Below, one piece after another: positions 1 through 6,934 of a DNA stretch of 64,000 nucleotides; the first letter of the stretch is position 1, and every line of letters starts with the position of its first letter. Source of the DNA: Sphingobacteriaceae bacterium (GTDB lineage: Bacteria; Bacteroidota; Bacteroidia; Sphingobacteriales; Sphingobacteriaceae); NCBI GenBank assembly GCA_029266635.1, contig JAQSWM010000001.1, forward strand, positions 248,001 to 312,000, read 5' to 3'. The notes under the pieces are model-generated. The model searched no databases. It saw only the letters and a program-made list of their open reading frames with translations, and was not told the origin of the DNA. The position numbers were made by a program, and so were the translations under genes.

Positions 1-559
1 CAAGACTGATAGCACCAATTATAATAACAATGTATCTACCCGCATTGCTCTGTTACAGGAACAGTCCAAGAGAAGGGCTCAGCAACAGGAAAATTTACTG
101 TTGAAAGAAAAGCAGAAGTACAGCAAGATCCTAATTCTATCAACTATAGTCGGGTCGGCATTGCTGGTAATCGTCATAGTATTACTATTCAGAGACGTTC
201 GCAAAAAAGCACTTAACAACAAACAACTTACGGCTTTGAACGCTGAAATCTCTTCGAAAAAAGAAGACCTTGATCGAATAAACCACAATTTAGAGGATAT
301 CATAGACGAACGCACCAACGATCTTAGAATTAAAAACAAGAAGCTATCTGATTACTCCTCTCACCTCTCTCACCAAATCCGCGGACCGGTAGCTACGTTG
401 AAAGGGCTTATGAACCTTGAACGCGAAGGGTTGATAGAAAAGGAGGAATTTGTGCAGCAAGTTGAAAAATGCGTGAACGACATTGATGATAAAATCCTAA
501 ACATCAATGAAATGCTGCATGACCCAAAACAATACGGCTTCCGGAACGCTCAGCAATAA
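1..559 (+). CDS. Membrane histidine-kinase-like protein, 3' end, without ATPase domain
   Basis: The gene is open at the left edge; the frame runs from base 2 to the TAA at 557-559. The visible part is a charged linker, one transmembrane helix (about residues 40-60 of the fragment, rich in I, L and V), a coiled-coil stretch, and a region resembling a histidine kinase DHp helix pair with an H-box (SHLSHQIRGPVATLKGL). The protein stops about 60 residues after this H-box. The ATP-binding domain (N, G1 and G2 boxes) that should follow is absent, and only 87 bases separate the stop from uvrD, so it is not present in another frame. Bacteroidota proteins of this shape often carry N-terminal TPR repeats, which would lie outside the window. 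It may act as a phosphorylation adaptor or be catalytically silent. This role is inferred. Confidence 0.7.
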   Translation, partial: KTDSTNYNNNVSTRIALLQEQSKRRAQQQENLLLKEKQKYSKILILSTIVGSALLVIVIVLLFRDVRKKALNNKQLTALNAEISSKKEDLDRINHNLEDIIDERTNDLRIKNKKLSDYSSHLSHQIRGPVATLKGLMNLEREGLIEKEEFVQQVEKCVNDIDDKILNINEMLHDPKQYGFRNAQQ

Positions 560-646
560 CCAGAGCCCACCTCGCTTTTTAAAACCATTATTAACTAAAA
601 CCGACCTCAAATTTCTAATTTAGCGGTTTAGAAAGCAGGAGAGATT

Positions 647-2935
647 TTGGAATATTTACAGGGTTTAAATCCTTCACAATTAGCGGCAGTAGAGCAGACA
701 GAAGGTCCGGTGATGATAGTTGCCGGAGCTGGTTCTGGCAAAACAAAGGTGATTACCTGCCGCGTTGCCCACCTCATTACAAAAGGTGTTGACCCGTTCA
801 ACATTCTTGTGCTTACCTTCACCAACAAAGCCGCCAAAGAAATGCGTGAGCGTATCATGAAGGCAGTTGGGCCAGAGGCAAAAAACATTTGGATGGGTAC
901 CTTCCACTCTGTTTTTGCCAAGATCTTACGGGTAGAAGCGGATAAAATAGGCTACCCACATAACTTCACGATTTATGATACCGACGACAGCAAAAGCCTC
1001 ATCCGGGCTATCCTTAAGGAGCAGCAATTAGACGACAAGCTTTACAACGCGAACTTCGTTTACAACCGCATCTCATCTGCAAAGAACAACCTGATCTCTT
1101 TTACAGAATACCAGCAAAACGAACATATCCAGGCTGAAGATTTTTCAAGCGGCCGCGGAAAGCTGGGCGAACTTTACCAAATCTATGCTCAGCGTTGCTT
1201 TAAAGCCGGAGCGATGGACTTTGACGACCTCCTTTTCAAAACAAACGTACTTCTGCGGGAGCATCCGGAGGTGCTATACAAATACCAGAACAAGTTCCAT
1301 TATTTGATGGTGGACGAATACCAGGATACCAACTTTTCGCAATACTTAATTGTCAAAAAACTGGCTGCAAAAAACGAAAACATCTGTGTGGTAGGCGACG
1401 ACGCTCAAAGCATTTACGCTTTCCGCGGAGCCAACATCCAGAACATCCTGAACTTTGAAAAAGATTATCCTGACCTCAACGTATTCAAATTGGAGCAGAA
1501 CTATCGCTCTACGCAGAACATCGTCAACGTTGCCAACAGCATCATCGCCAACAATAAAAATCAGTTAAAGAAAACGGTTTTTTCGGAAAATGAGACTGGC
1601 GATAAAATCCGTGTTGTCCGTGCATTCAGCGATAATGAAGAAGGTAAAAACGTAGCGGAGGAGATTGTTCAGCAGCGCTCGTCAAACGGCGGCAAATACC
1701 ACGACTATGCCATCCTCTATCGCACCAACGCACAGTCAAGAGCAATGGAGGAGGCGCTCAGGAAGCTCAATGTCCCCTACAAAATTTACGGCGGACTCTC
1801 CTTCTATCAAAGAAAAGAGATCAAAGATTTAATTGCGTATTTCCGTCTCACCTTTAATCCCAACGATGAAGAGGCGCTGAAACGGGTAATCAATTATCCA
1901 CGCCGTGGGATTGGCGACACCTCTGTAGAGCGCATCATGATTGCCGCCGACCAGAACAACATCACACTTTGGGAAGTAATAATTGATGCCTCAAAATACC
2001 TCGACCCCCGCACGGCCGGCGCTGTAGCTAACTTCGCCACTCTCGTCCAGAGCTTCCAGGTTCTCGCTAAAACACACTCGGCTTTCGACACCGCCATGCA
2101 CATCGCCCAGCACTCCGGCTTGCTGAAAGATTTGTACGATGATAAATCGATTGAAGGCCTGAGCCGATATGAAAACATCCAGGAGCTCCTGAACGGGATC
2201 AAAGAGTTCAGCGAACGCGAGGACATCGAAGCAAAAGGCCTGGACATTTTCATGCAGGATGTTGCGTTGCTTACCAACGACGACAACGACAAAAATCCTG
2301 ACGCCGATACCGTTTCTTTAATGACCATCCACTCGGCTAAGGGGCTGGAGTTCCCGCATGTGTTCGTGGTTGGGCTTGAAGAGAATCTTTTCCCATCGCA
2401 AATGTCGCTAAGCTCTCGTACTGAGCTCGAAGAAGAGCGTCGGCTGTTTTATGTTGCAATCACGCGTGCTGAGAAGAAACTTACACTTTGCTACGCCACC
2501 TCGCGGTATCGCTGGGGCACTTTGACCAGTTGCGAACCGAGCCGTTTCATTGATGAGATAGATCCGCAGTTTCTGGAGCTTGATTTTAAGCAAACTCAAA
2601 AACCTGCCGGAAACCCATTCTTTAGCGATGAGCGCACTGCCTGGGGAAATCGCCCGTCCACCGCTCAAACCGATTCCTTCTCCAAGCCTAAGCCAGCCTC
2701 AGCACCCAAAACAACCTCCATCCTGCCAAAGGCACACATTCCAACTCCCGGGTTCGAAGTCTCCGACACCTCCAAATTGCAAGTTGGTATGGAAGTGGAA
2801 CATGAGCGCTTCGGTTTTGGAAAAGTGATAAACCTCGAAGGCAACAAGCCCGACATCAAGGCAACGATATTTTTCAAGGAATTAGGACAGAAGCAACTTT
2901 TGCTTAAATTTGCCAAACTGCGTATTGTAACATAA
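647..2935 (+). CDS. uvrD: UvrD/PcrA-type superfamily 1 DNA helicase
   Basis: 3'-5' ATP-dependent DNA helicase for nucleotide excision and mismatch repair. The sequence begins with the Q-motif region (LNPSQLAAV), then Walker A AGAGSGKT (about residues 27-34), DEYQDTN (motif II), GDDAQSIYAFRGA (motif III), QNYRS (motif IV), the TIHSAKGLEFPHVFV motif V region and FYVAITRA (motif VI). The length, 762 residues, is normal for the family. The C-terminus after residue 680 has a Pro/Ser/Lys-rich linker followed by the small Tudor-like domain typical of UvrD/PcrA (VGMEVEHERFGFGKV). The start is TTG at 647, preceded by the purine-rich AGGAGAG; there is no better ATG upstream of the Walker A region. No clear operon partner; the next gene lies about 70 bases downstream. 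Confidence 0.95.
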   Translation: MEYLQGLNPSQLAAVEQTEGPVMIVAGAGSGKTKVITCRVAHLITKGVDPFNILVLTFTNKAAKEMRERIMKAVGPEAKNIWMGTFHSVFAKILRVEADKIGYPHNFTIYDTDDSKSLIRAILKEQQLDDKLYNANFVYNRISSAKNNLISFTEYQQNEHIQAEDFSSGRGKLGELYQIYAQRCFKAGAMDFDDLLFKTNVLLREHPEVLYKYQNKFHYLMVDEYQDTNFSQYLIVKKLAAKNENICVVGDDAQSIYAFRGANIQNILNFEKDYPDLNVFKLEQNYRSTQNIVNVANSIIANNKNQLKKTVFSENETGDKIRVVRAFSDNEEGKNVAEEIVQQRSSNGGKYHDYAILYRTNAQSRAMEEALRKLNVPYKIYGGLSFYQRKEIKDLIAYFRLTFNPNDEEALKRVINYPRRGIGDTSVERIMIAADQNNITLWEVIIDASKYLDPRTAGAVANFATLVQSFQVLAKTHSAFDTAMHIAQHSGLLKDLYDDKSIEGLSRYENIQELLNGIKEFSEREDIEAKGLDIFMQDVALLTNDDNDKNPDADTVSLMTIHSAKGLEFPHVFVVGLEENLFPSQMSLSSRTELEEERRLFYVAITRAEKKLTLCYATSRYRWGTLTSCEPSRFIDEIDPQFLELDFKQTQKPAGNPFFSDERTAWGNRPSTAQTDSFSKPKPASAPKTTSILPKAHIPTPGFEVSDTSKLQVGMEVEHERFGFGKVINLEGNKPDIKATIFFKELGQKQLLLKFAKLRIVT

Positions 2936-3007
2936 TTTGTTCCCAAATTCTTACCTTACGGCAATCTCATTTTAACATTATTTGTTAGATTGCTAAATAC
3001 ACCAAAC

Positions 3008-3709
3008 ATGGATTTTGATTATAACAGCACACGGAAGAAACTGATTCTTGCAGAATACGGCCGCAATGTGCAAAATATGGTTGCCTACATCTGTACGCTG
3101 CCAACTATAGAAGAACGCAACAGACACGCACAGGTTGTAATAGACCTCATGGGTTTTTTAAACCCTCACCTACGTGATGTTGCAGATTTCAAGCACAAGC
3201 TTTGGGATCATCTTCACATCATTTCTGATTTTAAGATCGATGTAGACTCTCCATATCCCAAGCCGTCTCCCGAGGCTATTCACATGAAACCCGAGGCTCT
3301 TCCGTACCCTCAACACCGCATCCGCTACAAGCACTATGGCAAAACGGTGGAGATGATGATCGAAAGGGCAAAGAACATCGAAGATCCAGATCGCAAGCAA
3401 CACATGGTACAGTCTATCGCCAATTTCATGAAGATGGCCTACGTTACCTGGAATAAGGATACTGTAGCCGACGAAACTATCATCAGCGATTTAAAAGGCT
3501 TATCAAAAGGTGAGCTGGCTTTGCAGGAGAATGTAAACCTCAACAAAGTAGAGTTCCGCACGCCGCCTCCGGGCAACCGCCAAAAGAACCTAAACCAGTC
3601 TAACAATAACAACAATAATAAAAACAGGCAGAACAATAATCGTAACGCAGGCAGCAACAACAACAATAACCGTCAGCGGAGTAATAACACCGGCGGCAAA
3701 CGATACTAG
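3008..3709 (+). CDS. DUF4290 family protein with Asn/Arg-rich tail
   Basis: Conserved Bacteroidota protein of unknown function. The first about 150 residues are the folded DUF4290 part (for example YGRNVQNMVAYICTLP near the N-terminus and HLRDVADFKHKLWDHLHIIS). From about residue 190 the chain becomes an Asn-, Gln-, Arg- and Lys-rich tail made of runs of Asn broken by Arg and Lys; such tails are intrinsically disordered and may bind nucleic acid, which is inference. I chose the ATG at 3008 over a TTG 18 bases upstream because family members begin at MDFDYN. It lies between uvrD and murA on the same strand and may be cotranscribed with murA, 54 bases away. Confidence 0.85.
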   Translation: MDFDYNSTRKKLILAEYGRNVQNMVAYICTLPTIEERNRHAQVVIDLMGFLNPHLRDVADFKHKLWDHLHIISDFKIDVDSPYPKPSPEAIHMKPEALPYPQHRIRYKHYGKTVEMMIERAKNIEDPDRKQHMVQSIANFMKMAYVTWNKDTVADETIISDLKGLSKGELALQENVNLNKVEFRTPPPGNRQKNLNQSNNNNNNKNRQNNNRNAGSNNNNNRQRSNNTGGKRY

Positions 3710-3763
3710 CATCTATCTACTAACCATTTCCAGCTGTGGCTCAGGTGCCGCAAACCCAAACAC

Positions 3764-5089
3764 ATGAATGCATTTCAAATAAAGGGCGGCAAGCCTTTAA
3801 AGGGAGAAATTATCCCACAGGGAGCTAAAAATGAGGCTTTGCAGATTATTTCTGCGGTATTGCTAACGCCTGAGCTGGTAACTATCAGCAACATCCCCGA
3901 TATTGTAGATGTAAATAAGCTGATTGCCTTATTAGGCGATTTAGGCGTAAAAGTAAAGCGCATCAGCAAAGACACGTACACTTTCCAGGCCGATGAGATT
4001 GATCTTGAGTTTTTTCATTCGCCAAAATTTCGCTCAAAAGGCGGAAGCCTGAGGGGATCGATCATGATTGTTGGCCCACTACTCGCAAGGTTTGGCAGGG
4101 CTGCAATTCCTAAGCCTGGGGGCGATAAGATTGGCCGCCGCCGTCTTGACACTCACTTTCTTGGATTTGAAAAACTTGGCGCTAAATTCAACTATGATTC
4201 AGAAACTGGCTTTTTCAATGTAGATGCCAGCAATTTGCAGGGAACCTACATCCTGCTTGATGAGGCATCAGTTACCGGTACGGCTAACATTGTAATGGCT
4301 GCAGTGCTGGCAAAAGGCACAACTACCATTTACAACGCCGCCTGCGAACCGTATTTACAACAACTTTGCAAGATGCTTAACAGCATGGGTGCAAATATCT
4401 CCGGCATTGGTTCAAACTTGTTGACGATAGAAGGTGTCCAGGAGCTGAAAGGCACAGAGCACAGGCTGTTGCCAGATATGATTGAAATTGGCTCGTTCAT
4501 TGGCCTTGCGGCGATGACGGGATCAGAGATCACCATTAAAGATGTGAAGTTCAAAGAACTCGGGATTATTCCAGAAATATTCAAACGGATGGGAATTCAG
4601 CTTGAGCTTCGTGGCGATGATATTTTCATCCCTGCACAATCAAGCTACGAGATTGAAACGTTTATCGATGGTTCAATTATGACTATCGCCGATGCTCCAT
4701 GGCCAGGCTTTACTCCCGATTTGCTGAGCATAATCTTAGTCGTAGCAACGCAAGCCAAAGGCAACGTCCTCATTCATCAGAAGATGTTTGAAAGCCGCCT
4801 GTTCTTTGTAGATAAACTTATTGACATGGGCGCTCAGATTATCCTCTGCGATCCGCACCGGGCAACAGTGATTGGGCTAAACAAACAGGTTAACCTCCGC
4901 GGCATCGAAATGACTTCGCCAGATATCCGGGCCGGCGTTTCCCTGCTAATTGCAGCGCTGTCTGCAAATGGCACCTCAATTATCCACAACATTGAGCAAA
5001 TTGAGCGTGGTTACCAGGATATAGACGTACGCTTGCGTGCCCTCGGTGCAGACATTACACGTATTGATGCCATGCCTGCATCGCATTAA
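3764..5089 (+). CDS. murA: UDP-N-acetylglucosamine 1-carboxyvinyltransferase MurA, Cys-to-Asp form
   Basis: Cytoplasmic enzyme that transfers enolpyruvate from PEP to UDP-GlcNAc, the first committed step of peptidoglycan synthesis. The 441-residue length is close to the usual 420-440. Family signatures include QGAKNEALQI (active-site Lys22 and Asn23), the repeated EPT beta-alpha folds and the RAGVSLLIAAL segment near the C-terminus. In the catalytic loop the usual PGGCxIG reads PKPGGDKIGRR, so residue 121 is Asp where fosfomycin-sensitive enzymes have Cys (Cys115 in E. coli). This substitution is known from mycobacteria and chlamydiae, where it removes covalent inhibition by fosfomycin. ATG start at 3764; a strong hairpin terminator follows at 5111. 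Confidence 0.96.
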   Translation: MNAFQIKGGKPLKGEIIPQGAKNEALQIISAVLLTPELVTISNIPDIVDVNKLIALLGDLGVKVKRISKDTYTFQADEIDLEFFHSPKFRSKGGSLRGSIMIVGPLLARFGRAAIPKPGGDKIGRRRLDTHFLGFEKLGAKFNYDSETGFFNVDASNLQGTYILLDEASVTGTANIVMAAVLAKGTTTIYNAACEPYLQQLCKMLNSMGANISGIGSNLLTIEGVQELKGTEHRLLPDMIEIGSFIGLAAMTGSEITIKDVKFKELGIIPEIFKRMGIQLELRGDDIFIPAQSSYEIETFIDGSIMTIADAPWPGFTPDLLSIILVVATQAKGNVLIHQKMFESRLFFVDKLIDMGAQIILCDPHRATVIGLNKQVNLRGIEMTSPDIRAGVSLLIAALSANGTSIIHNIEQIERGYQDIDVRLRALGADITRIDAMPASH

Positions 5090-5110
5090 CGGATAACTTT
5101 AAACAAAAAA

Positions 5111-5140
5111 AAAGCCACTTACATGGATGTAAGTGGCTTT
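5111..5140. terminator. Bidirectional intrinsic terminator between murA and the DUF4142 gene
   Basis: Perfect inverted repeat: AAAGCCACTTACAT pairs with ATGTAAGTGGCTTT across a GG loop. An A-run precedes it and T-rich sequence follows, so it can end the plus-strand murA transcript and the convergent minus-strand lipoprotein transcript. Confidence 0.85.
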
Positions 5141-5156
5141 GCTTTATCAGGAACTG

Positions 5157-5765
5157 CTATTTCAAAGCAGAGTTAATGGCCTTCGCTGAATCCAGGTGCA
5201 TTTTCAAGACAGGTAAGGTCTTGGCTGCAAACTGCTGTACTTCCGCGTCCCTCTCGCTATTTGCTGTCTTTTGAAACAAGTCTACGTCTTTCACATGGTC
5301 TTCAGCCATCATTGCCATATAATGTTTGTCAAAATCAGCTCCCTTCATCTTAATCATCGCATCTACGTGCTGCTGATGCTCAGCGGCTAAAGTTGTGGGC
5401 AATGTCACGTTCATTTTAGTGGCAAGCGTTTTTAACTCTTCATTGGCTTTACTATGATCTCTCACCATCATAGCACCAAAATTCTTCACGCGTTGGCTTT
5501 GGGCATTTGCCTGGGCAAGCTTTCCCAGTTCTACTTCCATCATCCCACCACTGGCTGCCTTATCAATAAACATTCTGCCGTCATCTTCAAGCTTCGTCTC
5601 TGCCGTAAGAGTATTCGAATTGTTGATACTGTCATTGGTGGGATCCGATTGTGCAGTGTCTGCAACAGCGCCCTTATCGCCTCCCCCGCTGCCGTTACAT
5701 GATTGCAGCGATAGTGTCCCAAACCCGGCTAACAAGGCCAGGGATAACATTTTTAATTTTTTCAT
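5157..5765 (-). CDS. DUF4142 domain lipoprotein
   Basis: Exported lipoprotein of unknown function. The chosen ATG at 5765 gives a type II signal peptide: positive start MKKLKM, a hydrophobic core and lipobox LQSC (Cys at residue 23). An ATG 84 bases upstream would put the signal peptide inside the protein. After a Gly- and Asp-rich linker, residues 60-200 form the DUF4142 helical bundle, a ferritin-like four-helix fold with MMVRDHSKANEEL and MMAEDHVKDVDLF, each with a His that recurs in the family. Such proteins are common in Bacteroidota and Proteobacteria; the role is unknown. It is monocistronic and convergent with murA. Confidence 0.85.
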   Translation of the reverse strand: MKKLKMLSLALLAGFGTLSLQSCNGSGGGDKGAVADTAQSDPTNDSINNSNTLTAETKLEDDGRMFIDKAASGGMMEVELGKLAQANAQSQRVKNFGAMMVRDHSKANEELKTLATKMNVTLPTTLAAEHQQHVDAMIKMKGADFDKHYMAMMAEDHVKDVDLFQKTANSERDAEVQQFAAKTLPVLKMHLDSAKAINSALK

Positions 5766-5945
5766 TAGATGTGGTTTTGTAGTTTGATTACAACATGGCT
5801 TTTTATTTAAAGTTTGTTGATGGGATACTGAAATAGCCGTAAGCCACATGAACCTTTAGAAATACTATAGGGCACAACGAAAAAATAAAAGCTTGGTATA
5901 TCATATTAATGTGTACCTTGCACACTTAATATAATTTTTAATACA

Positions 5946-6140
5946 ATGCAAGAAGGCACAGTAAAATTTTTTAATGAAACAAAAGGCTTTGGATTCATCG
6001 TTCCAACAGACTCATCTGAAGACATTTTTGTTCATTCTTCCGGCCTGATCGACAGGATCCGCGAAAACGACAAAGTAAAGTACGAAGTAGAAAAAGGCAA
6101 GAAAGGCCTGAATGCTGTTAATGTTCAGGTTGTATACTAA
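5946..6140 (+). CDS. Cold-shock domain protein (CspA family)
   Basis: 64-residue single-domain protein that binds single-stranded RNA or DNA and acts as RNA chaperone. Both RNA-binding motifs are intact: RNP1 as KGFGFIV (residues 13-19) and RNP2 as DIFVHSSGL (residues 26-34). ATG start at 5946 in an AT-rich context. About 180 bases of AT-rich leader separate it from the divergent lipoprotein gene, and a strong terminator follows, so it is transcribed alone. A weak promoter-like TACCTTGC lies at 5914, but it matches the Bacteroidota -7 consensus poorly. Confidence 0.95.
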   Translation: MQEGTVKFFNETKGFGFIVPTDSSEDIFVHSSGLIDRIRENDKVKYEVEKGKKGLNAVNVQVVY

Positions 6141-6162
6141 GCTACAACATACACATTGATCT

Positions 6163-6930
6163 TTACAGAAAAGCCCCGCATTTGCGGGGCTTTTCTATTT
6201 TAGCTACTTTTCTTCTCCCAATGGCATATTCTATCCCACCGAGCAGATGCTTTGCGAAGTTTTCATCTGACGTATAACATTCTGATGTGTGCCCCAACTC
6301 CGTGTAAAACACACGTCCACCTTCAAACTTGTGGTACCACGCAATCGGATGATAGCCCATGTTGCCGCCTGTATAACTTTTTTCATCAAGAGTCATTAGC
6401 ACGGTAACGTCGGGACTAAATGACTTGAAATTATACCATTCATCTGTGTGTACCCACGGATTTGGCAGCATGGATGTGGACGGGTGAGCACCGACGACGC
6501 TAAGTGTTGCTTGCTGGATCTTCGGATGGCTTTGGAAGTATGCCCCCACTAACTTACCATACCAATCCCACTCGTACAGGCAGTCAGTGGCAGCGTGAAT
6601 GCCCACGAAATTTCCTCCCTTGTTGATGTATTTTTTAAAGGCAATCTTCTGATCTGCGTTGAACACTTCGCCTGTTGGCGACAAAAAAACCACTGCGGAG
6701 TACCTGCGTAGATTTTCATAAGTAAACCGTTCGGAATTAGTGGTGGTATCAACCGCAAACGTATTTTCCCTGCCTAACTTCTGTATCAGCTTTATTCCAT
6801 CAGGTATACTCTTGTGCTTAAAGCCTTTGGTGAGCGAAAATATAAGTATCCTCTCGGGGCTTTTCGGGCGTTCAGCTTTAAATGAGGTGCAAACGAATAC
6901 GGTTAGCACAAGAACTACCAATTTTTTCAT
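6163..6930 (-). CDS. Exported ThuA-domain protein (trehalose-utilization type)
   Basis: 255 residues. An N-terminal signal peptide (MKKLVVLVLTVFVCTSFKA) is followed by a single ThuA domain, a class-I glutamine amidotransferase-like fold. Visible blocks are ILIFSLTKGFKHKSIPDG at about residue 28, the conserved FVGIHAATDCLYEWDWYG around residue 115 and the C-terminal WYHKFEGGRVFYTELGHT. Family members in Bacteroidota are often near carbohydrate-degradation genes or fused to glucose-sorbosone dehydrogenase modules; here it stands alone, directly after ppc with a 4-base gap, and is probably cotranscribed. Substrate unknown. The last about ten codons (ending KPRKCGAFL) are the terminator hairpin read on this strand. 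Confidence 0.85.
   Translation of the reverse strand: MKKLVVLVLTVFVCTSFKAERPKSPERILIFSLTKGFKHKSIPDGIKLIQKLGRENTFAVDTTTNSERFTYENLRRYSAVVFLSPTGEVFNADQKIAFKKYINKGGNFVGIHAATDCLYEWDWYGKLVGAYFQSHPKIQQATLSVVGAHPSTSMLPNPWVHTDEWYNFKSFSPDVTVLMTLDEKSYTGGNMGYHPIAWYHKFEGGRVFYTELGHTSECYTSDENFAKHLLGGIEYAIGRRKVAKIEKPRKCGAFL
6167..6196. terminator. Intrinsic terminator overlapping the 3' end of the ThuA-like gene
   Basis: Perfect 14-bp inverted repeat AGAAAAGCCCCGCA / TGCGGGGCTTTTCT with a TT loop. It ends the cold-shock transcript on the plus strand. On the minus strand it lies inside the last codons of the ThuA-like gene (stop codon 6163-6165), so it doubles as coding sequence. Confidence 0.85.
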
Positions 6931-6934
6931 TGCC

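Noticed and set aside
3590-3709. AAC/AAT runs at the end of the DUF4290 gene as a microsatellite or CRISPR-like repeat
   Set aside because: They encode an Asn-rich tail in frame and have no spacer structure.
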